NCBI RefSeq assembly: GCF_002216005.1
Contig: NZ_NIQC01000008.1
Location: 1 to 64,000 of the forward strand
Reading direction: 5' to 3'
DNA: 64,000 nucleotides
Source: Natranaerobius trueperi
GTDB taxonomy: Bacteria; Bacillota; Natranaerobiia; Natranaerobiales; Natranaerobiaceae
Of the stretch, positions 55,629 to 64,000 are shown piece by piece. Both the position numbers and the translations under genes were made by a program. The notes below the pieces were generated by a model. That model was given only the letters and a program-made list of their open reading frames with translations. It had not been told where the DNA came from and did not search any database. Every line of letters begins with the position of its first letter. Position 1 is the stretch's first letter.

Positions 55629-56951
55629 TTAAACCTTAACTCTTACCTTGCCTGTAAGTAGGTCTTGCATGAGACCTTGTTTGAGTTTTTTAAGTTTGAT
55701 TTTATACTTTTCTTCTTTTTTTAGGACATCATTAATTTTTGACAGTTTTTTTGCAATCTTTATTTGTTCATTAATTTTAGGTACCGCTATTGAAAATTTT
55801 CTTAAATTTCCTACTAAAACGTTAGGTTGTGAACTGGATGCATTATACTTATTAATTTCTTTTTTAATATGGCTACTCATTAAAAAGTAAGTTAAGTAAA
55901 GTGGGTCCATCTTTTCATTGGGAGTTATTTTAGCAATATTTTGGTTTATATGATACCGGTTATCCTCATAAATTAAAGCGGCTTTACCAATCGACCCGAC
56001 ACATGGAAAAACGATATCGCCCTTAAACAACTTTGACCTGTTAAGCCTTTTAGATAAATCAAATGTGATAGTTTCTATGTTACTTAAATCGAGCTCATTT
56101 TCTCCTACATTGTATCCACGTAAAGCTATAATTTCCCCTTCTGGTACAGTATACCAAACATCAGAATATTCGGCACCAGCAAGCCTTGTAATATCTGATA
56201 TATTTTCTAAGTGATTAGCATCCCACTCCTTCGGAATCATCCCTAGCTCTGTCTCTTTATATAAATGAGGTGCTTGTTCATAACTTGGCCGAAGGTTTCC
56301 GTTTTCATCTATTCCTCTTGTAAATAAGTCCTGCATCATGCCTTCTTTGACTTTTTTATATTTCTCGATTAGTTGTTCTGTTTTTTCAATGATATTGTCC
56401 ACTGTTGTTAGGATGTCGGCGATTTTTTGTTGTTCGTGAATACCTTCTGGAATAATAACCGAAAAGTTATTCACAAATCTAGAATTTAATCCTGGTTGAG
56501 CTGAGCCTGTAATTTTTTGTTTTAATAACTTTTGGCCGTAGTCAGAAAGTAAAAAATAAAATAAATATTTCTGTGTAACTTTAAAGGAGTCTCCTCTTAA
56601 CAGAAACAAGTGCTCGTTAATTGCTGCTAAATTGTAATATTTATTTCTGTAATAACCCACTTTGCCAGTTTGAGCTCCGTCTTTATTAATTAAGACATCC
56701 CCATCTTTTAGTTTTCCTTTTGTCATTGTCGAAAAAAAGTCGTAACTTATCTTTTTAATGTTGTTATATTCAATCATCCCCTTTTGATCAATATTTTCGC
56801 CACCAAAGCTGGGAATAGAACCATTTTGCTCATTAAACATTCCACCATATGGTCTAGAACCTGATTCAAAGGTGTCTAGTATATCGTTCAAATTTAAAAT
56901 CCTCCAACCATTGGGTATAGTATTAGCTAATTTTTCTATTAGATAGTTCAT
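55629..56951 (-). CDS. hsdS: Type I restriction specificity subunit
   Basis: Recognises the split target of the type I complex. The 440-residue protein has two target-recognition domains (about 15-165 and 235-400), each followed by a conserved helix: Q-Q-K-I-A-D-I-L-T-T-V-D (about 178-189) and E-Q-I-K-I-A-K-K-L (about 398-406). The helices end in M-M/L-Q-D-L, as usual. G-M-I-P-K-E-W-D marks the start of the second domain. The two domains differ, giving a bipartite asymmetric target. Its start overlaps the end of hsdM by 4 bases (ATGA). No second silent specificity cassette was seen, so phase variation is not suggested. Confidence 0.95.
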   Translation of the reverse strand: MNYLIEKLANTIPNGWRILNLNDILDTFESGSRPYGGMFNEQNGSIPSFGGENIDQKGMIEYNNIKKISYDFFSTMTKGKLKDGDVLINKDGAQTGKVGYYRNKYYNLAAINEHLFLLRGDSFKVTQKYLFYFLLSDYGQKLLKQKITGSAQPGLNSRFVNNFSVIIPEGIHEQQKIADILTTVDNIIEKTEQLIEKYKKVKEGMMQDLFTRGIDENGNLRPSYEQAPHLYKETELGMIPKEWDANHLENISDITRLAGAEYSDVWYTVPEGEIIALRGYNVGENELDLSNIETITFDLSKRLNRSKLFKGDIVFPCVGSIGKAALIYEDNRYHINQNIAKITPNEKMDPLYLTYFLMSSHIKKEINKYNASSSQPNVLVGNLRKFSIAVPKINEQIKIAKKLSKINDVLKKEEKYKIKLKKLKQGLMQDLLTGKVRVKV

Positions 56952-59509
56952 TTCACATACCCCAATTCTTTCAAGAAACTTTCAAGTTTATGCGCTTCTT
57001 CATCACGTTCTTTTTCAATATCTCTAGCGGTCACTTTATATTTATCCCATAGCTTTTCAATATACGAAATGATTTCTAGTAAGTGATTCTTCATATATCT
57101 TTTAAGTTCTGCCTCTAATACTTCGTAAAACTTTTGCATTATTAAATTTTTTGCTTCTTCATCTGTGATCTTCTCCCGAGCTTTATCTGCTAGTTCATTC
57201 TTTTGTTTTTCTATAGATTTAAGTTCTGACTTGAGGTTTTTCATTTCTTCTTCTAGTTTACTGTGTTCTTCCAATTTCTCATCTATTGATGTAATCTCTT
57301 TTTGATATTCATCTATTTCATTCTTAACTCTATTTATTTTAGCTTCAATATCCTCTTTACTATAACCAGTTTCTTCTTTTGCTTTTTGAATCTCTTTTAA
57401 AGTTTCTTGCAAAGGCTTGAGTTCATTTTTCTTTAATGATTTTATTTCTCCATTTAATTCTTTCTTCTTATTTTTAAGTTCCTTAACTAATTCTTTCGGT
57501 AGTAAACCTAGATTATCTTCCTCTTCAATGTCATCTATTTCTTTAGTCTCTGCTTCTGCAAACATACTTTCTAATTCTTGAAGACGTTCTTCATTTTCTT
57601 TTTGCTTTTCATTTACTTCAGGAAACTGAGAAGCTATTATTTCATCATCAGGAATTAAGGTTGGTGTCCAACCTGAAGCTGCAATTGACTTTAAATCCGC
57701 CTTTAATTGTTCCCAGAAGTTCACAAAAGCTCCTTCGACTTCGTGTAAACTGAGCATATTATATCCTGAAAAAGTTTTAACAAATGAATCCATAAAACTT
57801 TGTCTTACAGCAAATACATCTTTAGTTTTTGGTAATTCAACTAATCTGTCACGATTCTCTTGCCACCAAGTTGAAAGCTGATTTAAGATTTCTTTTTCTT
57901 TATCAGTTACTCCGTTATCATTTTCTATAACAGATTTTATTTCTTCCTTGTTTCCTAATGTAGAAGCAAAGTCAAAATAGTCTTCATCTTTTTTAGTAAA
58001 GAGTTTATATATATCAAGTCCATGGGCATGTAACATATCCTTTTTTTGATCTACTTCTTTTTTAGGAACTCCACCTATTAGGTGTGCTCTTACATCATGA
58101 GGTTCTGGGTCTGGAGTGTTGTCTACATACCTTCGAATATTTAAGTTGAAATCATTTTCTTCTAGTTCTTCTATAGACACAAGCTTTGAGTACTTGTCTA
58201 CTTCTAGTTTTTGCTTGTACACATGAGTGATTTTCTCTATATCTTCTGGTCTTAGATGATTTTGATTTCTGCCCTCTTTATATTCTCTATCAGCATTAAT
58301 AAAGAGAACCTTATTTCTATCTCTAGTACCATTTTTATTAATTACAAGAATACATGCGGGGATACCCGTACCATAGAAAAGGTTTTCTGGTAAACCGATA
58401 ACTGCTTCTAAAATACCGTCTTTTATAATCCCTTCTCTTATCTCTTTTTCTTTACTACCCCTAAATAGCACACCATGAGGCATGACAGTTGCCATTTTGC
58501 CATCTTCTTTTAGAGAAGAAATCATATGTTGGACAAACATAAGATCTGCTTTTTTACCAGATTCCGGACAATAACCATATTTAAAGCGTTCTTTGAATTC
58601 CATTCCCTGTTTACTATAGTTTTGTGAGAATGGAGGATTAGTAACGATTCGGTCAAAACGTTTTAGCTCTCCATCCTTTTCCATATGAAGTGGTTCTTTT
58701 ATGGTGTCACCATTATATATGTCAGCAGATAAAATATCATGTAAGATCATATTCATCTTACACATCGCCCAGGTTGCTCCTGCAAGTTCTTGACCGTAGA
58801 AACCCATATCTCTTGTATTTCCACCAGTTTCTTCTACATAATCTTTTGCTTGTATTAACATACCACCACTACCTACACAAGGGTCATAAACAGTCATACC
58901 TTGTTTAGGTTCGACAATATTAACTGCTAATCGAACTACTTCAGGTGGTGTAAAAAATTCTCCACCTTTCTTTCCAGCACTATCTGCAAAGAATTTAAGA
59001 AGATATTCATACGCAGCACCAATTAAGTCAGGAAACTCAAAGTCTTCATCTTTCATTGGTATGGTATCAAAGTGCTGAATGAACTCTACTAAAGTTGCAT
59101 CATCTAGAGAACTTTGGCCAACCTTTCTGTTAAAGTTAATATGCTTTAGAACACCTTCTAGTGTATTAGGGTTATTATCTTCTAAGGCATGTAGAGCCGT
59201 ATTAAGATTATTACCAACATCTTTTTTTAAGTGTCTTATATTTTCCCAACGTGATCCTTCTGGGACAAAAAATTTATATTGTTGTGGTTTGTTTAGCTGT
59301 TTTTCAATTAGCTCTTCCTTTAAACCTTTATCTTCGTAATTTTTTCTGAGTTCTTTTCTCTCCTCATCAAACTTATCAGATAGTCGTTTTAGAAAAATCA
59401 TTCCAAAAACAAATTCTTTATATTCATTTGCTTCCATTTTACCTCTTAATATATCACATGCTTTTAAAAGCAGTGATTCTAATTTAGACAGTGTAATTTT
59501 ATCCTTCAT
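56948..59509 (-). CDS. hsdM: Type I restriction methyltransferase subunit with long C-terminal coiled coil
   Basis: Adenine-N6 methyltransferase of the type I complex. The N-terminal HsdM domain and the catalytic core are intact: D-P-C-V-G-S-G-G-M-L (AdoMet site, about residues 211-220) and the catalytic N-P-P-F-S-Q-N-Y (about 290-297). At 853 residues it is much longer than the usual 500-550. From about residue 640 a region of heptad-like, very charged text (E-E-R-L-Q-E-L-E-S-M-F) forms a coiled coil of some 160 residues with a final helical domain. ATG start after AAAGGGGGAA. It is the first gene of the hsdM-S-R set, 27 bases after an unknown gene. Confidence 0.95.
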   Translation of the reverse strand: MKDKITLSKLESLLLKACDILRGKMEANEYKEFVFGMIFLKRLSDKFDEERKELRKNYEDKGLKEELIEKQLNKPQQYKFFVPEGSRWENIRHLKKDVGNNLNTALHALEDNNPNTLEGVLKHINFNRKVGQSSLDDATLVEFIQHFDTIPMKDEDFEFPDLIGAAYEYLLKFFADSAGKKGGEFFTPPEVVRLAVNIVEPKQGMTVYDPCVGSGGMLIQAKDYVEETGGNTRDMGFYGQELAGATWAMCKMNMILHDILSADIYNGDTIKEPLHMEKDGELKRFDRIVTNPPFSQNYSKQGMEFKERFKYGYCPESGKKADLMFVQHMISSLKEDGKMATVMPHGVLFRGSKEKEIREGIIKDGILEAVIGLPENLFYGTGIPACILVINKNGTRDRNKVLFINADREYKEGRNQNHLRPEDIEKITHVYKQKLEVDKYSKLVSIEELEENDFNLNIRRYVDNTPDPEPHDVRAHLIGGVPKKEVDQKKDMLHAHGLDIYKLFTKKDEDYFDFASTLGNKEEIKSVIENDNGVTDKEKEILNQLSTWWQENRDRLVELPKTKDVFAVRQSFMDSFVKTFSGYNMLSLHEVEGAFVNFWEQLKADLKSIAASGWTPTLIPDDEIIASQFPEVNEKQKENEERLQELESMFAEAETKEIDDIEEEDNLGLLPKELVKELKNKKKELNGEIKSLKKNELKPLQETLKEIQKAKEETGYSKEDIEAKINRVKNEIDEYQKEITSIDEKLEEHSKLEEEMKNLKSELKSIEKQKNELADKAREKITDEEAKNLIMQKFYEVLEAELKRYMKNHLLEIISYIEKLWDKYKVTARDIEKERDEEAHKLESFLKELGYVK

Positions 59510-59536
59510 AATTTTCCCCCTTTAGGTCTTCCTTGT

Positions 59537-60166
59537 TTATAGAAAAAGCTGATTACTTAAAAACTCATTAATCTTTCTCAACATAAAAGGATTATTTTCA
59601 ATGTTTGAAAATAGATCTATTATATCGTCCTTACCTAACTCCATTTGTCTTTCTAATTCATCAATCATACCCTCTTCTTCATAGTCCTTGATTAATTGTT
59701 CACCTAACTTCTTTATATTCTCATGTACATAAAGACCAGCAAAAACTATCCCATAGATATCTAGGTGAGAGTGGAAACTGTCACTAAACTTTTCTAACTG
59801 TTCTAAACTAAAGTCATTTTCAATATCCTCAACTAGTGAAAAATCTTCTTTAAAGTTGTTAATTTCATTTTCATCTACCTCTGCATTATTTAGTAGTTCT
59901 AAAACCCCATCATATGTATCTGGGGAAACTATTAATTCATCTTTTTCCTTTCCTATAGTTCTAGAATAATATGCAGATGGTAAAGCAACGTACTTTATAA
60001 ATCCTAATAGTTCTTTTTCATTTTCAAACGAAAACCACTCATAATAGATATCATTTGTATTTTGATTTACTATGTGGAAATTAAGAATATAAGAGTCTGG
60101 TTTAACACCGCTCACTTCATCTTTTTCTAAAAAATTCTGCCAGTAATAAATAGAATTTTGACTCAT
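59537..60166 (-). CDS. Conserved-looking hypothetical protein upstream of hsdM
   Basis: A 209-residue soluble, strongly acidic protein that I do not recognise. The first 90 residues read like a mixed alpha/beta fold (Y-I-L-N-F-H-I-V-N-Q-N), and the rest is helical with D/E-rich segments (D-E-N-E-I-N-N-F-K-E-D-F). There is no signal peptide, membrane helix or catalytic motif. The ATG is preceded by AAGGGGG. It lies 27 bases upstream of hsdM on the same strand, so it is probably co-transcribed with the type I system. The acidic nature would fit a DNA-mimic control protein, but this is speculation. Confidence 0.72.
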   Translation of the reverse strand: MSQNSIYYWQNFLEKDEVSGVKPDSYILNFHIVNQNTNDIYYEWFSFENEKELLGFIKYVALPSAYYSRTIGKEKDELIVSPDTYDGVLELLNNAEVDENEINNFKEDFSLVEDIENDFSLEQLEKFSDSFHSHLDIYGIVFAGLYVHENIKKLGEQLIKDYEEEGMIDELERQMELGKDDIIDLFSNIENNPFMLRKINEFLSNQLFL

Positions 60167-60279
60167 TATGTACCCCCTTGATAATTTTAAGTCTGTACAA
60201 AGAATTTAGTAAAATTATAACATATTTTGACAGGTCTACATACTCCCTGACCTGCTCGACTTTTTGTACTGATTTTCAA

Positions 60280-60318
60280 CACAGAGATAAATGGAGTTAA
60301 TAACCATTTATCTCTGTG
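60280..60318 (-). terminator. Hairpin at the end of the methylase-TRD fusion gene
   Basis: A perfect 15-bp stem (60280-60294 with 60304-60318) with a 9-base loop spanning the stop codon region. No T-run follows, so it may be a processing or attenuating hairpin rather than a strong terminator. Confidence 0.6.
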
Positions 60319-62168
60319 ATGCTTTCATTAATGTCTAAACTTTCATAAGCATCAAAATACTGCTTTTTGTGCTCCTCTTTTGCTTCTTGAATTTTATTTT
60401 TCAGTCTTAAATCAGCATCTTGGAGCTTTTCTGCTATTACCTGTTGTTCTTCTAAAGGAAGTTTAGGTAAATAGATTTTCTCTATATCATTAACTTTCAA
60501 CACAGATACAGTAGATCCCTTCTGAAATGAAGAGAGGTAATTAATCCCTACTGGGCTTTCTAAAAAATACTTAATAAAGTTTGGGTCAACATTCCCAGAA
60601 GGTCTAAACCCAATAAAATTATGGGATAAAAGTGTGTTTTCAATTCCCTCTGGAATAACAGCAATTTTAATAGAACTACCTCTACTTGAAATGATCACAT
60701 CACCTGGTTGAACTTCATATGAACTAGGGTTCTTAAGATCCTTAGCATTATAGGTATCAGCATCATCAAGAAAGATCTCACCATTTTCTACATTAGATAG
60801 TTGTAGTATCTTGTGAGTTGGTTCATCAGAATCCTGTGCTTTATATGCATGAGTATTTAGACCTCTATAAAATGTACCCAAACTCATTAAAGGAATAGTT
60901 TTTGTATTATTTTCATAATCTTTTCGATCTACCTTAAATCTACCAATTGATGTTGTCACTTCCCGGTCTTCAAAGTAGTTTTTAACTAATAAGCTGTGGT
61001 CTTCTATATCATCATTACTTATCCACTTACTAAATCCTTCATTAATATCCTTATTACCGTATGTTTTAATAATCCTATCTAAACCTTCTCTAGATAACTC
61101 TAACCCCTGACTTTTAACATCTTTTGCATTCACCATAAAAATTTTATTAGAAAATTCTTCGGGTTTAAATTTATTTAAAACTAGTATAGAAACTGGAATA
61201 TTTGTCCCTGCAAATAACCCAGACGGCAAGTCAACAACTCCCTCTATAACATCATTATCAATTAACTTTTTACGAATTTTTGCTTCACTACCGCCTCTAA
61301 ATAAAACCCCATGCGGTACTATTAGTGCGGCTTTACCTGAATGGTTAAGTGAAGTTAATGCATGTAATATAAAAGCCATATCTCCATGCTGTTTACTAGG
61401 TATACCAAAACGAAATCTACCAAATAAATCACTTTTTGCTTCTTCTACGCCCCAGTCACGTAATCCAAAAGGAATACTCATCCCTATATAATCAAAAGTT
61501 TTCAAATTATTATCTTCTGTTGTCATAGGATTTCTTAAGGAATCTTCTCTTTGTAATACTGCATCATAATAACCATTTAAGATTAAGGTCATTTTACCTA
61601 GAGCCCAAACTTTTGGGTCTAATTCTTGACCATATAACTGAAGTTCACCTTGTTTTTCTTCTGCATATTGTTTAGCTTCAATAAGAGTATTACTTAGTCC
61701 AGCTGTTCCGTCGTAAAAACTACCATGTACCGGATCAAGTAAACTAACTAGTAATTCATTTAATGTTTTAGTAGTGTGCATCATTCCTGAAGTTTTGCCA
61801 CCTTTTACTACTAAACGATCAATAAGCGTTTTTATAGACTGCTCTTGATTCTGTATTTGATCTAAACCTATCATTAGATTGTATAAATTTACGTCTGACA
61901 ATGACTTACTCGGAAAGATATTAAGTACATCTTTCAATTGTTTATTACTTTCTTCTATTTTTGCAATTGTTTGCTTAGTTCTTTCTACCAAGTTATATCC
62001 ATTAGCTATTAAGTTGTTCCAATCAACTTCTTCTGGAATGTAGAATGGAGTATCAACTTCAAAAAGATGTTTAATTGTTAATAATGGGAAACAAACATGT
62101 GGGTATTCCTCTACTCTCACTTCACCCCGTAACTGATCACATATTTCTAGTACATGCTTACGATTCAT
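60297..62168 (-). CDS. Degenerate N6-adenine methylase fused to a type I target-recognition domain
   Basis: A 623-residue protein whose first 420 residues follow the HsdM fold: F-Y-D-G-T-A-G-L-S-N-T-L for the AdoMet motif, L-Y-G-Q-E-L-D, and A-L-I-V-P-H-G-V-L-F-R-G. Where the catalytic N-P-P-F/Y should stand, the text reads M-S-I-P-F-G, so both the essential Asn and the first Pro are changed and methylation is doubtful. Residues about 435-600 form an HsdS-like recognition domain ending in L-P-L-E-E-Q-Q-V-I-A-E-K-L. Methylase and specificity parts are thus in one chain, as in some type IIG enzymes, but no nuclease domain is present. ATG after AAAAGGAGGAC. It follows an unknown gene by 43 bases. 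Confidence 0.85.
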   Translation of the reverse strand: MNRKHVLEICDQLRGEVRVEEYPHVCFPLLTIKHLFEVDTPFYIPEEVDWNNLIANGYNLVERTKQTIAKIEESNKQLKDVLNIFPSKSLSDVNLYNLMIGLDQIQNQEQSIKTLIDRLVVKGGKTSGMMHTTKTLNELLVSLLDPVHGSFYDGTAGLSNTLIEAKQYAEEKQGELQLYGQELDPKVWALGKMTLILNGYYDAVLQREDSLRNPMTTEDNNLKTFDYIGMSIPFGLRDWGVEEAKSDLFGRFRFGIPSKQHGDMAFILHALTSLNHSGKAALIVPHGVLFRGGSEAKIRKKLIDNDVIEGVVDLPSGLFAGTNIPVSILVLNKFKPEEFSNKIFMVNAKDVKSQGLELSREGLDRIIKTYGNKDINEGFSKWISNDDIEDHSLLVKNYFEDREVTTSIGRFKVDRKDYENNTKTIPLMSLGTFYRGLNTHAYKAQDSDEPTHKILQLSNVENGEIFLDDADTYNAKDLKNPSSYEVQPGDVIISSRGSSIKIAVIPEGIENTLLSHNFIGFRPSGNVDPNFIKYFLESPVGINYLSSFQKGSTVSVLKVNDIEKIYLPKLPLEEQQVIAEKLQDADLRLKNKIQEAKEEHKKQYFDAYESLDINESITEINGY

Positions 62169-62211
62169 TTTGAGTCCTCCTTTTATTAATACTTAATTAT
62201 GTGAATAAAAA

Positions 62212-62712
62212 CTACAAGTTACTAATTACATCTCTAGAAACTTTGATTGATTGTTCACGACTCCTGTCAGTCCCATATACCCAAAGACCATGAGAGCCTT
62301 TTTTTCTCATGATACTTACAGTCAATTGACCTTGATACTGTCTGTTTAGATCAATACACTTCTTTAATTCTTCAAACTTTATTAAAGCTAGTTCTGTACC
62401 ATTCATTTTTTTCTGACTACAAATAAATGCAAAAATAGTTTCCTTCCCCAGATCCTCTGTGGATTCAATGTCTTTAATTTCGTTAATTTCATTTTCAGAA
62501 AAGGCGAACTTCCATGTAGAACTGTCCTTGCTATTACTACTCGGTCCCGATAAAAACTTTGAATATATTTGATATTCGCCACCCTTGTTAGTAAAAACGC
62601 CGTAAATTTTCCGTTTGTCTCCTGCTTCAATCATTACTGGAGAAAATTCATTATTAATTAACACTGAAAGTAAGACCCCATAATAATGGTCTGATTTTCT
62701 TACATTACACAT
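62212..62712 (-). CDS. Hypothetical protein upstream of the methylase-TRD fusion
   Basis: A 166-residue soluble protein without a recognised family. It has alternating beta segments (Y-G-V-L-L-S-V-L-I, K-I-Y-G-V-F-T-N-K-G) and ends in a basic stretch (V-Y-G-T-D-R-S-R-E-Q-S-I-K-V-S). The ATG has GGGGAGAGG 6 bases upstream. It is very probably co-transcribed with the fusion gene behind it. No nuclease, membrane or zinc motif is visible. Confidence 0.72.
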   Translation of the reverse strand: MCNVRKSDHYYGVLLSVLINNEFSPVMIEAGDKRKIYGVFTNKGGEYQIYSKFLSGPSSNSKDSSTWKFAFSENEINEIKDIESTEDLGKETIFAFICSQKKMNGTELALIKFEELKKCIDLNRQYQGQLTVSIMRKKGSHGLWVYGTDRSREQSIKVSRDVISNL

Positions 62713-62792
62713 TATATCCTCTCCCCTTTTTATAAACTAATTATGAACTTCTCTTACATTAATCAAGCCGCCCTCCTTTTATATAATTTTTA

Positions 62793-62808
62793 ATACTAAA
62801 TTTAGTAT
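62793..62808. promoter_or_regulatory. Perfect 16-base palindrome, possible operator
   Basis: ATACTAAATTTAGTAT lies about 81 bases upstream of the leftward gene at 62212-62712, beside an AT-rich TATATAA stretch. A symmetric site at a promoter is suggestive of repressor binding. Confidence 0.35.
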
Positions 62809-62962
62809 AACTATTACTTGGATTTAAATCTCAAAAAAATTTCCTTTTACTCTTCATTTTATGTATTATATGTATATATTACCATTTTCGATTTATAAAA
62901 TCAATACTTATTATGATATTTAATTTATTATTTTTTAGTATTGTTGTTACTTGTCTTAAGTA

Positions 62963-62985
62963 AGGCATATGATAATCATATGCCT
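62963..62985. repeat. Perfect 23-base inverted repeat
   Basis: AGGCATATGAT and its complement flank a single central A. There is no T-run, so it is more likely a protein-binding dyad than a terminator. Its position between two leftward genes leaves its role open. Confidence 0.5.
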
Positions 62986-63241
62986 ACTATTAACTTATGG
63001 ACGGCCCGTGTGCTTGCTAAATACTATGCTATCAGATAAAAAGTGTTTAATGAGAATTCCAAATTAAATACTCAAATGTGTTTTCTTGTGATTGAAAACA
63101 ATCTCTTCTTTTTTTATAATCATGCCTACCGTCTATATAGGAGAGGTGTCTATGTATCATCTTTAATTACTAGCTTCAAGCTCTGTAGTATTCTATATGA
63201 ATCCAACACAGTATGCATAAAAATATATGCATTCCCCAGTA

Positions 63242-63871
63242 CTATCCTATCATTTTGATAGCCTTATCTTTAATCATGTTATTACACTCTTCATATTGTT
63301 CTTCTGACAATTTTATAAGTGGTTTAACAATATAGTTTTCAACTGCTTGACTGTTATTAATATCTACTAAGGGAATATAAAATCCTGAAGCATTTCCGTT
63401 TTCAATTAAAGAATCATAACCCACACTTTTATCAGAAATCACTGAATCTATGTATAAATTTGCTGAATGATAAGTTATTTCTTTACAGTACTTTCTAAAC
63501 CCACCTAAAACAAACCAAGCTGCTTTACAGTCCTTAACTTCTTCTTTAAATTTAATCCTTGAACAGCAAACCATAGGCTCATTAAAATTAACCTCATTAA
63601 AATCCCAATCGTATGCGATAGTAATCCCAAGAACTTCAGTTATTGATGTTTTCCTTTTAGAAAAGTATCTATAAATGTACCTAGGCATCCAATATTCTGG
63701 ATGTTCAATTGAATTTGAAGTATTTCTATGAACAACAGATGAACTAGTTGGTATAATCCATCTATTTTTACTTAACAAATCTTCGGTCGTACGTAATACT
63801 GTTGCACTTTCTACATAAACATTTTTTAAGAATTGAATACAATCAGATATGTCTTTACCATTAATACTCAT
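63242..63871 (-). CDS. Hypothetical protein in the defence island
   Basis: A 209-residue soluble protein that I cannot place. Aromatic and basic clusters (Y-W-M-P-R-Y-I-Y-R-Y-F) lie near residues 60-75. The start is ATG at 63871, because GGGGGAG lies 6 bases upstream; the frame is open further upstream, but that part overlaps the tail of another gene. Its end carries a weak inverted repeat (63209-63231). It follows the preceding gene by 13 bases, so it is part of an operon that enters from beyond the right edge. Confidence 0.7.
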   Translation of the reverse strand: MSINGKDISDCIQFLKNVYVESATVLRTTEDLLSKNRWIIPTSSSVVHRNTSNSIEHPEYWMPRYIYRYFSKRKTSITEVLGITIAYDWDFNEVNFNEPMVCCSRIKFKEEVKDCKAAWFVLGGFRKYCKEITYHSANLYIDSVISDKSVGYDSLIENGNASGFYIPLVDINNSQAVENYIVKPLIKLSEEQYEECNNMIKDKAIKMIG

Positions 63872-63884
63872 CCTTTTCTCCCCC

Positions 63885-64000
63885 TTACTCCTGCCAAAAA
63901 GCAGTTTTTGTTTTACTAATATTTGGCTTATCCATCTCCCACGAGTTCCAAAAAATATAATCTTTTTGGAAAATTTCTCGTCGGGGTCCTTCATTTTCAA
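63885..64000 (-). CDS. C-terminal end of a gene cut by the window edge
   Basis: On the minus strand a frame open from the edge reads G-P-R-R-E-I-F-Q-K-D-Y and N-S-W-E-M-D-K-P-N-I, and stops with TAA at 63887-63885, 13 bases before the next start. The text has protein-like composition and the spacing fits an operon. The alternative frame covering the same bases lacks a ribosome site. The product is unknown. Confidence 0.5.
   Translation of the reverse strand, partial: ENEGPRREIFQKDYIFWNSWEMDKPNISKTKTAFWQE

Larger units (their letters stand above)
62713..63241. other. Spacer carrying two palindromes
   Basis: No gene is supported. It contains the leftward start region of the preceding gene and two perfect palindromes described separately. 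The plus-strand frame at 63043-63258 begins with a GTG lacking a ribosome site and is not considered real. Confidence 0.5.

Noticed and set aside
55629-62168. Specificity switching between hsdS and the TRD of the fusion gene
   Set aside because: No inverted repeats, recombinase gene or shared sequence blocks were seen that would allow exchange.
63043-63258. 71-codon plus-strand frame opposite the island
   Set aside because: GTG start without ribosome site, composition unlike a protein, and it overlaps the end of a better supported leftward gene.

Overview
The window looks like a low-GC, anaerobic, spore-forming member of the Bacillota (Clostridia-like). The evidence is strong AGGAGG-type ribosome sites, frequent TTG and GTG starts, a sporulation gene (spoVS), an ETF with a built-in ferredoxin, siroheme/heme genes of the anaerobic type, and many decayed mobile elements. 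Acidic surface proteins and several ion or organic-acid carriers would suit a salt- or alkali-adapted anaerobe of the Natranaerobiales type, but that placement is a guess from gene content. No rRNA, tRNA or CRISPR array was seen.

Region 1 (1-18.2 kb) is an accessory zone of uptake and housekeeping genes mixed with debris. It holds a TctC-type binding lipoprotein, an NhaC-like carrier, sppA, htpG, an M20 amidohydrolase with two membrane proteins of DUF3100 type, a GntP-type permease, spoVS, and a fumarate-reductase-like lipoprotein that lacks its own FMN or haem domain. Between them lie pieces of group II introns, IS1182- and IS3-family elements, a broken FMN-binding protein and a broken YcxB-like pair.

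Region 2 (18.2-28.6 kb) is one leftward operon: YjiH-type carrier, class III CoA-transferase, acyl-CoA dehydrogenase, urocanate hydratase, EtfB and a ferredoxin-fused EtfA. A rightward AraC-type regulator and a decayed second urocanase gene lie beside it. The CoA-transferase/dehydrogenase/ETF set resembles the electron-bifurcating caffeyl-CoA reductase of acetogens. It suggests a reductive, energy-conserving fate for urocanate or a related enoate.

Region 3 (28.6-38.7 kb) is core metabolism, also leftward. It includes msrA with an in-frame TGA exactly at the catalytic cysteine followed by a bSECIS-like hairpin (a selenoprotein that simple ORF calling truncates), and a fatty-acid operon (fabT-accB-accC-accDA fusion) behind two overlapping FabT-type operators. 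It also includes the ResB/CcsA cytochrome c assembly pair and a siroheme branch (cobA-hemD fusion, ahbB) preceded by a hemC remnant.

Region 4 (38.7-64 kb) is a defence island, all leftward. It contains a type I restriction system (hsdM-hsdS-hsdR with a YgjP-like peptidase), a McrBC pair whose McrB carries one PUA/EVE-like module before the AAA+ core and another inserted into it, two HNH nucleases, a PD-(D/E)XK-like protein, and a coiled-coil protein with paired cysteines. It also holds a 1456-residue SF1 helicase-nuclease, and an unusual fusion of a degenerate adenine methylase with a target-recognition domain surrounded by unknown small genes. The island continues past the right edge.
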